From the NCBI GenBank assembly GCA_003488005.1, contig DNND01000044.1:3027-8221 (forward strand): a stretch of DNA of 5,195 nt. Direction: 5' to 3'. This DNA comes from Blastocatellia bacterium (lineage in GTDB: Bacteria > Acidobacteriota > Blastocatellia > Pyrinomonadales > Pyrinomonadaceae). The notes under the pieces were generated by a model that did not search any database, had not been told where the DNA came from, and worked only from the letters and a program-made list of their open reading frames with translations. Of this stretch, positions 1-5,195 are shown piece after piece (position 1 is the stretch's first letter; each line of letters begins with the position of its first letter). The position numbers and the translations under genes are program-made.

Positions 1-1475
1 CTGATTACCACACCAGACGAGCCGACACCATCATCGTTAACAATTGTTCCCACCGCCTGGCCATCCGCGACTCCCGCTCCTGCAACATTGGAAGCAGTAA
101 CGAAAAATGTCTCGTTGGATTCTATGGAAGCGTCTCCGTTGACGGTCACGGTGAACGAGGCACTCGAATTTCCGGTTGTAATCGTTCTTCCCGTTTCGCT
201 CTTCGCGACGTAGTCGGTGTCTTCACCAACCGGATTGCCGTCCTGCGCGGTGCCGTCTGAAGTGGCAATATCAAAAGTGACGTCACTTGCCGCCGCGGCG
301 CTCAAATTCACATTGAAAGTAAAAGTTGTGGCGCCATTTGTCTCAATTTGCGTCACGTCGGCGATGCTCAACGTTGGACCAACCGTAAAAGAAAAAACGT
401 AATCCGCAGCCATGTTGTCAGGCGGGTCAACTGCGTCTTGATCGCTAATCAAAAGATGGTTAATGGTGACCGTACACAGGTCCCCCAAAGTAAAGTCCGA
501 ATCCGGATTCATGGTGAAGATGGTCGGTCCACCCGTCACTGTCGCCGTATGCGCACCGCTTGACGAGCAACTAATCTGAAACCAACTGCCCGTAACGTCG
601 ACCGGTTCGCTGAAGGTGGTGGTGATATCGGAATTTGTGGCGATATTTGAGGCGTTGTTCGCAGGCGCCGTGTTACTCACTGTCGGCGCGGCGTCAACAC
701 CTGCTCCGGTGATACTAATGTCGTCGATGCCCACCCACTCATCATTGTTGGGGGCGTTCGTAGTAATGATTCGAACCTGCACCAAAGGCTGGTTGTTTGC
801 AGCGACGGGAAGAGTAACGCTGACAGGCGTGACCTGCGTGCAAAGACTCGGCCCGGTGGTCGCGTCTGCGACATAGCCGGCTGCAAGGTTGCTGTAACTT
901 CCGGAATTACCCACCCGGTATTGGAGCGCCACTTGTTGCACGGCATTATCAACAGTGCAGTCAATATCGCGCACGTTGTATGCGATGTTGATACTCGACT
1001 GTCCCGTTGTGTTGAGGTAAAGCCGGATGAACGGGGCGTCAGCTGTACCCGAACCCTGAAGCCCTATGGTCGGGTCTGTTCCCGGCGCGCCCGTCTGCGA
1101 AGTGGTGTGGAACTCGGCCACGCCGCCATTCGAAAGCCCGGTCGCCGTCTGATTAGCAATCACGTCGGGGTCAACTGTTGTCGTGCCGCCATTGAAGGTA
1201 TCTGTAAGGACGGTCTGTGGGTCAATCCCCGTGGTGCTGTTGGTGCTGTTCAGGAAAAAACCTTCGATGCCGGGGACGCCGGACCAGTTATCGTCCACTG
1301 TAATGAGGCCCGTGTTCGACCAGTTCTGGGAAAACGGTATTGTCTGCGGCGACGAGTCAGCCAAACTTACCCAGGAGAAAAAAAGAGTTGCGATAAATAT
1401 CAGCATCAACGCTGCCGATACATGCACAAGTCGAACTTTAGGACGAGTTAGGACGACGGTTTTTCTGGTTGACAT
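1..1475 (-). CDS. Secreted modular protein with Ig-like and Calx-beta domains, partial (C-terminus beyond left edge)
   Basis: Reading from ATG at 1475 gives 491 uninterrupted codons with no stop before the window edge. Residues 1-39 look like a Sec signal peptide: Arg/Lys-rich n-region, hydrophobic stretch about 16-38, likely cleavage after SLA (37-39). Residues about 48-258 form a beta-rich module opening with FSQNW and NWSGVPGIEG and closing with EWVGIDDISITG, an ending typical of carbohydrate-binding-like or MAM-like beta-sandwiches. Residues about 264-366 resemble a bacterial Ig-like (Big_5/SbsA type) domain: PTVSNTAPANNASNIATNSD, FSEPV, DPPDNMAADYVFSFTVG. Residues about 368-482 match a Calx-beta domain: FDIATSDGTA, DTDY, SFTVTVNGD, ESNETFFV, closing GTIVNDD. 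Cysteines 173/212 and 303/334 could form one disulfide in each of the first two modules. From memory, this architecture occurs in acidobacterial proteins ending in lamin-tail or endonuclease/phosphatase-type domains; the C-terminal function is not visible. The start is supported by AGAGGA 11 bases upstream and by the signal peptide. Confidence 0.88.
   Translation of the reverse strand, partial: MSTRKTVVLTRPKVRLVHVSAALMLIFIATLFFSWVSLADSSPQTIPFSQNWSNTGLITVDDNWSGVPGIEGFFLNSTNSTTGIDPQTVLTDTFNGGTTTVDPDVIANQTATGLSNGGVAEFHTTSQTGAPGTDPTIGLQGSGTADAPFIRLYLNTTGQSSINIAYNVRDIDCTVDNAVQQVALQYRVGNSGSYSNLAAGYVADATTGPSLCTQVTPVSVTLPVAANNQPLVQVRIITTNAPNNDEWVGIDDISITGAGVDAAPTVSNTAPANNASNIATNSDITTTFSEPVDVTGSWFQISCSSSGAHTATVTGGPTIFTMNPDSDFTLGDLCTVTINHLLISDQDAVDPPDNMAADYVFSFTVGPTLSIADVTQIETNGATTFTFNVNLSAAAASDVTFDIATSDGTAQDGNPVGEDTDYVAKSETGRTITTGNSSASFTVTVNGDASIESNETFFVTASNVAGAGVADGQAVGTIVNDDGVGSSGVVI
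1233..1250 (-). repeat. Two tandem copies of a 9-bp unit inside the Calx-beta gene
   Basis: GGTGCTGTT occurs twice back to back on the plus strand (1233-1241 and 1242-1250). On the coding strand it encodes Asn-Ser-Thr twice (residues 76-81), just after the NWSGVPGIEG motif of the first module. The unit is a multiple of three, so gain or loss keeps the frame. It is probably a small in-frame duplication in a surface loop; two copies alone do not show variability. Confidence 0.6.
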
Positions 1476-1486
1476 TGAATGCTTTG

Positions 1487-1492
1487 TCCTCT
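1487..1492 (-). promoter_or_regulatory. Ribosome binding site of the Calx-beta gene
   Basis: The minus strand reads AGAGGA here, with 11 bases between it and the ATG at 1475. It is a fair Shine-Dalgarno match with slightly long spacing, and it supports this ATG, which is also followed directly by a good signal peptide. Confidence 0.55.
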
Positions 1493-1568
1493 TTAAGGAG
1501 ACTTCACCGCTGAATTTTTCAGGTGTGCCGGAAACGGGCTAAACGTAGTTAGTCGGCTGGCGCGGCGG

Positions 1569-1574
1569 ATTATA
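1569..1574 (-). promoter_or_regulatory. Probable -10 box (TATAAT) of the Calx-beta gene
   Basis: The minus strand reads a perfect TATAAT, 94 bases upstream of the ATG at 1475. Transcription would start near 1562 and give a leader of roughly 87 nt. The hexamer 17 bases upstream (TATGCA, 1597-1592) is a poor -35 match and lies within an inverted repeat, which suggests a regulated promoter. The inference is from position and consensus only. Confidence 0.5.
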
Positions 1575-1578
1575 TGCG

Positions 1579-1596
1579 ATGCAAAAAATTTTGCAT
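1579..1596. promoter_or_regulatory. Perfect-arm inverted repeat, candidate operator
   Basis: The plus strand reads ATGCAAAA-AA-TTTTGCAT: two 8-bp arms around a 2-bp centre. It fills the spacer and -35 region of the predicted promoter (centre about 25 bases before the predicted start), where a bound repressor would block RNA polymerase. A two-base centre cannot form a good RNA hairpin, which favours a DNA-binding site for a dimeric protein. The regulator is unknown. Confidence 0.4.
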
Positions 1597-1603
1597 AGAA
1601 GAC

Positions 1604-1620
1604 ATGCAAGAAATTGTGCA
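1604..1620. promoter_or_regulatory. Second, degenerate copy of the TGCA inverted repeat
   Basis: ATGCAAGAAATT at 1604-1615 matches ATGCAAAAAATT at 1579-1590 in 11 of 12 bases, 25 bp away. The segment 1605-1620 begins and ends with TGCA, giving an imperfect dyad. Two related sites upstream of one start suggest cooperative binding, but this copy is weak and the region is AT-rich. Confidence 0.25.
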
Positions 1621-1727
1621 GTGGCAATCAAAAGCGGAGCAACAATGCTGATCGGTTGTGCTTTCCGGAAGGTTTGAGTGAGAGCGGGATTGTCGCAGGG
1701 AGAAAAGCTTGGCGAGCGAGCTGACAA

Positions 1728-1755
1728 CGGCTGGATCAATTAAACCCAACAGCCG
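1728..1755 (-). terminator. Weak stem-loop after the C25 peptidase gene
   Basis: CGGCTG (1728-1733) and CAGCCG (1750-1755) form a perfect 6-bp stem with a 16-base loop, starting about 20 bases after the peptidase stop codon. On the minus strand no clear U-run follows (TTGTCAGC). It may help end or stabilise the message but is not a convincing intrinsic terminator. Apart from this, the promoter and the repeats listed separately, I see nothing in the 300-bp gap 1476-1775. Confidence 0.22.
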
Positions 1756-1775
1756 AAACTTACCTTGTTAATGAG

Positions 1776-4700
1776 TTAGCGAATCTTTAGCGAGGGATCG
1801 CCGAAGTAGATCCAGGTGCGGCGCACGTCGATATCGGTAGTTGCTGCTTTCGCAGTTTTGATCGCGTCTCCGACGGCGATTGGTTGCGAGCCATACAGCG
1901 ATGAGTAGAGCTGCAGCTCCATCTGACGCTGCCCGGGAGTACTTGTCAGACCGGAAGAGGCAAAGGCTGCCACGGCTCCCCCGTTTGGCGCCAGTAAAAA
2001 AGCTTCTGAAAGCGAAAGCAGATTCGGATCTTGAAAGTAGCCGTTGAGACAATCCATCACGATCACCAGCGGCAGCTTATTACCATTCGTGAGTGCGGTA
2101 GCGTCGGCAGTAGTAAAAATCGATGAGCCGGACCAAACGTCCACGTTGCCGTGTCCGGAGTAATTGACGACCGCCCGGCCCTGATTGAATCCGTTAATAA
2201 TGTTGGCAGTGGCCTGCGCGGGCGACGGTTCGGTGCGAACATTGACTCGCTGCACCGTCATACTTGGCGGCAACAAAGCCTGTACATCGTCATTTGCGGT
2301 TTCAAAATCCCATAAAGGCGGCGTGCCCGGATCATCTGCAATCAGCAATGCGTTTTGCGGAATGTTGCCGGGCAAAAAGTTAACTATCTTGGAAATTACC
2401 AAGTTTGCATCATTCGCCGTCCTCACCGGTAAGCGGCCAATGGCAATGTCGGCAGCGCCGTCGTCATCAAAGTCTGCGAGCCAGTCGTCGGAAGCGGTTT
2501 CGTTAAAGGTGGCGTCAATAAGTTTCGTAGGCACGAAATCAAAATTTCCCGAGCCCATGTAGTTGCGCGGGTCCAGTGAAGCGTCCCCAGCAAAAATAAC
2601 GTAACGGGGAGTCATGGACCAACGCGTTGCTGCAAGTGACAGGAAATCCTTAATCGCCTGTGGCCCATGCAAGCCATAACTAAACTCGTCATAAACGTCG
2701 TCAATGTCCACGACCGAAACAGTAAACCCCTGATTCGTTCGCGCCGTAACCAGCGGTCCAAGCGCCGGAATGATGCTCTTGTGCGCGACAATAAGAAAAT
2801 CGGCAGCGTTCGAAGCGAGATTCAAATTGGACGGTTGATTCAGCGTCAAGGCCGCGGGCTGTTCAAATTGTCCTTCGGGGAACGCGTACAAGAGGCGTTG
2901 GCTTTTGGAGCGCGGCGAAGTGGTCCGCACCGTGATCGCATAACCCGACGCAGTTACTTCAGCGGATGGACTGCTCGTCGTGACGGCAAGTGGATCGGTG
3001 TAATCGATAAGCCGTACGTTCGCTGTCGCAAAGCCGTCAACCTTTAGCGACTGAGTGCCACGCAGGTTGAATTTTAGTTTGCCCGCGTCAGCCTTAAAGG
3101 CATGGGGATAAGTTAAGCGCGCGTAGTCGATCAGGCTAACGCCACCGCCGGCGACGGGAACAAACGTCAGTGTGTTCGCGCCATTTTGAATTATCGAGAC
3201 AGGGACATCGAAGCTCGCAACAGCATGCTCCATGCCAAAATAATTCAACGAGCCGATCGCGACATTATTGAATTTAATGTCCACTTGATGAGGCGCTGCG
3301 CTGACACCCTGAATCGCAATCTCCAGATGGGCGGGTCCGGCACCAGTCACCGCGGGATTGTTAATCTCGATAGTTTGATTTACAGCGCTGCTGCTTAGCA
3401 CGCCACCAAAAAAATTCTCAAGGTCGCCATTTAGCTCACTCACAAAATAGACCGTGCGATCCCTTTGCTCCACCGTGTAGTCGAAACTGGCGGGCGAGAT
3501 AGCGTTGGTTGTTTCAGCGTGATTGTATTTGCGGCTTGTCTTGCTGTTCTTGTTTGTTTTTTTTCGCGCTGTTCTCTTCTTTGTTGCCCTTGACGTTAAA
3601 GCCGCGTCGCGCGGTAGCAGTTGATCATTTGAGCTGGCAACACTGATGTGTTCAGAACCCGCCGGGCTAATCTGCGTGACTGGTAGTGGCGTCGCAGAGC
3701 TCGGTGGCGTATCACTGGATGGCGCCGGCTCGCTCGCTAATTTCGTCTCGGTCGCTCTTTCCGGCTTACTCGCTGTCTCTGTTCCTGAATCAGGGCGCGT
3801 CGGTTCAGGAAGATTTAGAAAGCTCCATACGAAGCCAAACCACGACGGCTTGGGCGCGATGGGCCCGCTCGGAATGGCCGCCGCTTGAGGTAGCGCCGCA
3901 GCCGTAGCGTCGAGGTGCAGCTCACCGCTCACGCGTTTGCCGGGAACTGTGTCCGCAATCAGGTAATAAATCCGCGTGTCGCTGGTGGGCACGTCGATGC
4001 CGCGCCCATAGAACTCTATGTAGTCGCTGCTGCTGAAGGGACCAACGGACTGACTAGTATTGATGGCGACCTCCTGGCCGTCGCCGAACAAACGCAGATT
4101 GCGTCTGTCCACCGTGGGATTGAAACCTGCGCCAGCCATGTCCTGTTGAGTGATGCGATACCAACCATCTCTTTTGATTGAGATTTTTAAGCCAGGCTTG
4201 GCAGCGATGGCCCATTGATTTTCGAGTGGCCCATTCGCGGTGAGCGTTGCTGCCTCCGCTGCTGGATAAGATTTTTGTGCTGAACTGACGTCCGCGCCGT
4301 TCGCTGCGGAGTCTCGCGACAATCCGCTCGGCGCCGCAGTTTGATCGAGAGCGGCATTTGATTTGGGAGTAACCGTGATGGCGCGCTCATCGAGCTTGGT
4401 AAGTCCCTCGATGCTTACGGCTTCAATGTAATAGGTCGCATTTGCGCTGCCCTCGGGATCAAACCAGGAATACGAATGGCTGTCTGATGGCCGCGTTAGT
4501 CGGTTAACAACAAACACAGCTCCGGGAATAATTTCTCGATTCACACGCACCCGCGATCCGGCTTTCAACCGGTAAATATTGAATCCCAGATTGTCTGCGT
4601 CGAGATTACTGCGCCATCGAATAATGACGCCCGATGTAGTGGCGAGAGCGGTGGCTGCTGAAAGCTTGCCAGTTTGCGATTGGCTGAGGTTGGTACGATC

Positions 4701-4823
4701 CTGCGGCTGTGGTTGTAAGGCACGAGCACGCGCTGAAACACACACCGAAACAATCAGGCAAAGGCAGAGGGACAAGGCCGTCAGGCTCTGAACTAAGCCT
4801 TTGGTACCAAAATAAAACTTCAT
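1776..4823 (-). CDS. Secreted C25 (gingipain-type) cysteine peptidase
   Basis: This 1015-residue protein is an exported clan CD cysteine endopeptidase. Residues 1-35 are a signal peptide (hydrophobic 10-30, cleavage near ARA at 31-33 or 33-35). Residues about 60-152 look Fn3-like (GVIIRWRSN, LGFNIYRL, YYIEAVSIEG). Residues about 208-290 form a beta-rich pro-region (KISIKRDGWYRI, RLFGDGQ, YIEFYGRG). Residues 315-440 are a low-complexity Pro/Ser/Thr/Ala linker ending in a Lys/Arg cluster (412-432). Beta-sandwich domains fill about 445-660. The catalytic domain runs from about 672 to the end: FAGDASLDPRNY (744-755), an acidic DFDDDGAADIAIGR segment (784-797), the catalytic histidine in NYSGHG (His891) and the nucleophile in VMDCLNG (Cys925), closing with WIYFGDPSLKIR. 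Both catalytic residues are intact, so it should be active; specificity cannot be read. There is no type IX sorting domain or visible anchor. The start is bounded by an in-frame TAA at 4833-4835, but AGGA sits only one base before ATG. Confidence 0.93.
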   Translation of the reverse strand: MKFYFGTKGLVQSLTALSLCLCLIVSVCVSARARALQPQPQDRTNLSQSQTGKLSAATALATTSGVIIRWRSNLDADNLGFNIYRLKAGSRVRVNREIIPGAVFVVNRLTRPSDSHSYSWFDPEGSANATYYIEAVSIEGLTKLDERAITVTPKSNAALDQTAAPSGLSRDSAANGADVSSAQKSYPAAEAATLTANGPLENQWAIAAKPGLKISIKRDGWYRITQQDMAGAGFNPTVDRRNLRLFGDGQEVAINTSQSVGPFSSSDYIEFYGRGIDVPTSDTRIYYLIADTVPGKRVSGELHLDATAAALPQAAAIPSGPIAPKPSWFGFVWSFLNLPEPTRPDSGTETASKPERATETKLASEPAPSSDTPPSSATPLPVTQISPAGSEHISVASSNDQLLPRDAALTSRATKKRTARKKTNKNSKTSRKYNHAETTNAISPASFDYTVEQRDRTVYFVSELNGDLENFFGGVLSSSAVNQTIEINNPAVTGAGPAHLEIAIQGVSAAPHQVDIKFNNVAIGSLNYFGMEHAVASFDVPVSIIQNGANTLTFVPVAGGGVSLIDYARLTYPHAFKADAGKLKFNLRGTQSLKVDGFATANVRLIDYTDPLAVTTSSPSAEVTASGYAITVRTTSPRSKSQRLLYAFPEGQFEQPAALTLNQPSNLNLASNAADFLIVAHKSIIPALGPLVTARTNQGFTVSVVDIDDVYDEFSYGLHGPQAIKDFLSLAATRWSMTPRYVIFAGDASLDPRNYMGSGNFDFVPTKLIDATFNETASDDWLADFDDDGAADIAIGRLPVRTANDANLVISKIVNFLPGNIPQNALLIADDPGTPPLWDFETANDDVQALLPPSMTVQRVNVRTEPSPAQATANIINGFNQGRAVVNYSGHGNVDVWSGSSIFTTADATALTNGNKLPLVIVMDCLNGYFQDPNLLSLSEAFLLAPNGGAVAAFASSGLTSTPGQRQMELQLYSSLYGSQPIAVGDAIKTAKAATTDIDVRRTWIYFGDPSLKIR
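3557..3564 (-). other. In-phase A8 run (slippery sequence) in the peptidase linker
   Basis: The coding strand reads CGA AAA AAA ACA for Arg420-Lys421-Lys422-Thr423, an eight-A run that contains the heptamer A AAA AAA in the phase used by -1 ribosomal frameshift sites. A -1 shift would add 14 residues and then stop at TGA, giving a product of about 436 residues without the catalytic domain. No downstream stimulatory structure is obvious. Whether slippage happens is unknown. Confidence 0.3.
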
Positions 4824-4871
4824 ATCCTGGATTTAATGCCGGTAGAAACTAAAACGATCCAGTAACAACAA

Positions 4872-4890
4872 CCCGACTTGCGGAGACGGG
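4872..4890. terminator. GC-rich stem-loop in the C25 upstream region
   Basis: The plus strand forms CCCG/CGGG (4872-4875 with 4887-4890), an A-A mismatch, then CTT/GAG around a GCG loop, followed by CTTTT, resembling an intrinsic terminator in that direction, although no plus-strand gene is seen to use it. In the minus direction the outer stem extends to AGCCCG/CGGGTT with one G-U pair and is followed by TTGTTGTTA, so it could stop readthrough from the DUF4214 gene. It overlaps the predicted start of C25 transcription, so it is unlikely to act as a C25 leader hairpin. Confidence 0.35.
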
Positions 4891-4892
4891 CT

Positions 4893-4898
4893 TTTATA
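4893..4898 (-). promoter_or_regulatory. Candidate extended -10 promoter of the C25 peptidase gene
   Basis: The minus strand reads TGC-TATAAA, an extended -10 (TGn plus TATAAA), 69 bases upstream of the peptidase ATG. Transcription would begin near 4887 and leave a leader of about 64 nt. No good TTGACA-like -35 box is found at 16-18 bases spacing, which an extended -10 can tolerate. This is prediction from consensus only. Confidence 0.4.
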
Positions 4899-4995
4899 GC
4901 ACAGTTCGCCAAGTAAACAGTAGGCGAGGGAAAGTTTTGGGAAGAGGCAGGCGCGGCAGCGTTCGCGGTGCGAGAAACGAAGTTCCTAATGCCTG

Positions 4996-5032
4996 GCCGA
5001 ACACCAATCGTCCCAGACGAGTGGTGTTCGGC
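4996..5032 (-). terminator. Strong stem-loop directly after the DUF4214 gene
   Basis: GCCGAACACCA (4996-5006) pairs perfectly with TGGTGTTCGGC (5022-5032). After one A-G mismatch the stem continues with TCGT/ACGA (5008-5011 with 5017-5020) around a five-base loop, giving 15 pairs in 37 bases. It begins 10 bases after the upstream stop codon, where a terminator or mRNA 3'-end stabiliser is expected. No U-run follows on either strand, so it is not a canonical Rho-independent terminator. The rest of the gap down to 4899 shows nothing else recognisable. Confidence 0.55.
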
Positions 5033-5042
5033 AGCTAGTCAA

Positions 5043-5195
5043 TCAACGCGGAAAGCGTTCGCGGTACTCGCCGGAAACAATGAAGGCCTTGACCATCTCG
5101 GCCTGCACAAAGTTGCCGTTGAATTGGTTCAACTTATTCAGCCAGTATTGATAACCAGCCGCATCCGGATCGCGTCTCAAGTACCCAAAGTATTC
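5043..5195 (-). CDS. DUF4214-domain protein, C-terminal fragment (start beyond right edge)
   Basis: The frame is open from the right edge and ends at TGA (5045-5043), giving 50 visible residues. They contain EYFGYLRRDPDAAGYQYWLN, then LNQFNGNFVQAEMVKAFI and SGEYRERF, which match the C-terminal part of DUF4214: a helical domain with a DPD-x-x-G-x-x-x-W motif (Asp9-Pro10-Asp11, Gly14, Trp18 of the fragment) and a closing helix ending in S-x-EYR-x-RF. DUF4214 is often the last domain of large secreted, surface-layer or carbohydrate-active proteins; its role is not established. Because the domain is terminal here, the missing part carries the main function and cannot be named. The gene is co-directional with the peptidase but separated from it by 219 bp and a strong hairpin. 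Confidence 0.82.
   Translation of the reverse strand, partial: EYFGYLRRDPDAAGYQYWLNKLNQFNGNFVQAEMVKAFIVSGEYRERFPR

Noticed and set aside
1378..1384. A7 run in the signal-peptide region of the Calx-beta gene, considered as a phase-variation tract
   Set aside because: Seven bases is short for phase variation and the frame is intact; it simply reflects Leu/Phe codons of the hydrophobic segment.
921..1451. 176-codon open frame on the plus strand
   Set aside because: It lies opposite the Calx-beta gene, is rich in Arg and Cys with no recognisable domain, and the minus frame encodes clear motifs; it is an antisense shadow.
1539..1739. 66-codon minus-strand open frame in the gap between the peptidase and the Calx-beta gene
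   Set aside because: It runs through the predicted promoter and the inverted repeats, has no good ribosome binding site and no recognisable motif, and its stop has no relation to the next gene.
1768..2052. 94-codon minus-strand open frame overlapping the end of the peptidase gene
   Set aside because: It is another frame of the same DNA that encodes the catalytic Cys925 region; Arg/Ser-rich and without motifs.
2667..3047. 126-codon plus-strand open frame, with the similar one at 2185-2562
   Set aside because: Both are antisense to the well-supported C25 domains and have no family resemblance.
4872..4890. Riboswitch or structured leader for the peptidase gene
   Set aside because: The hairpin is short, overlaps the predicted transcription start, and matches no riboswitch consensus I know.
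4958..5065. Twelve-base direct repeat AGCGTTCGCGGT at 4958-4969 and 5054-5065
   Set aside because: About one 12-base match is expected by chance in a window this size, and the flanks do not extend it.

Overview
The window reads as ordinary bacterial chromosome whose three genes all lie on the minus strand and all encode exported or envelope-type proteins. The best taxonomic guess is Acidobacteriota, probably Blastocatellia. The guess rests on remembered family resemblance: the DUF4214 tail with its YFGYLRRDPD motif, the FSQNWSN...DNWSGVPGIEG amino-terminal module followed by Ig-like and Calx-beta domains, and a gingipain-type peptidase that lacks a Bacteroidetes sorting tail. No rRNA, tRNA or marker gene is present to confirm it.

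In the direction of transcription (right to left): (1) positions 5195-5043 hold the last 50 codons of a DUF4214-domain protein whose start lies beyond the right edge. (2) A 219-bp gap follows, with a strong 15-bp-paired hairpin just after that stop codon, a second GC-rich hairpin, and a plausible extended -10 promoter. (3) Positions 4823-1776 hold a complete 1015-residue secreted cysteine peptidase of family C25 (gingipain type, clan CD). It has a signal peptide, an Fn3-like domain, a beta-rich pro-region, a long Pro/Ser/Thr linker ending in a Lys/Arg cluster, further beta-sandwich domains, and a C-terminal catalytic domain with His891 and Cys925. (4) A 300-bp gap holds a perfect TATAAT box and two related TGCA-ended inverted repeats. 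(5) Positions 1475-1 hold the first 491 codons of a secreted modular protein (signal peptide, beta-sandwich module, bacterial Ig-like domain, Calx-beta domain) that runs off the left edge without a stop. This frame is easy to miss because it is open to the window edge.

The genes are co-directional, but gaps of 219 and 300 bp, each with its own promoter-like and hairpin signals, suggest three separate transcription units rather than an operon. Their shared theme is the cell exterior: a secreted protease beside two modular extracellular proteins. No direct functional link can be shown from sequence. I found no CRISPR array, mobile element, defence cassette or RNA gene. The points most worth a second look are the basic cluster in the peptidase linker (possible maturation site), an in-phase A8 slippery run inside that cluster, and the paired palindromes over the promoter of the Calx-beta gene.
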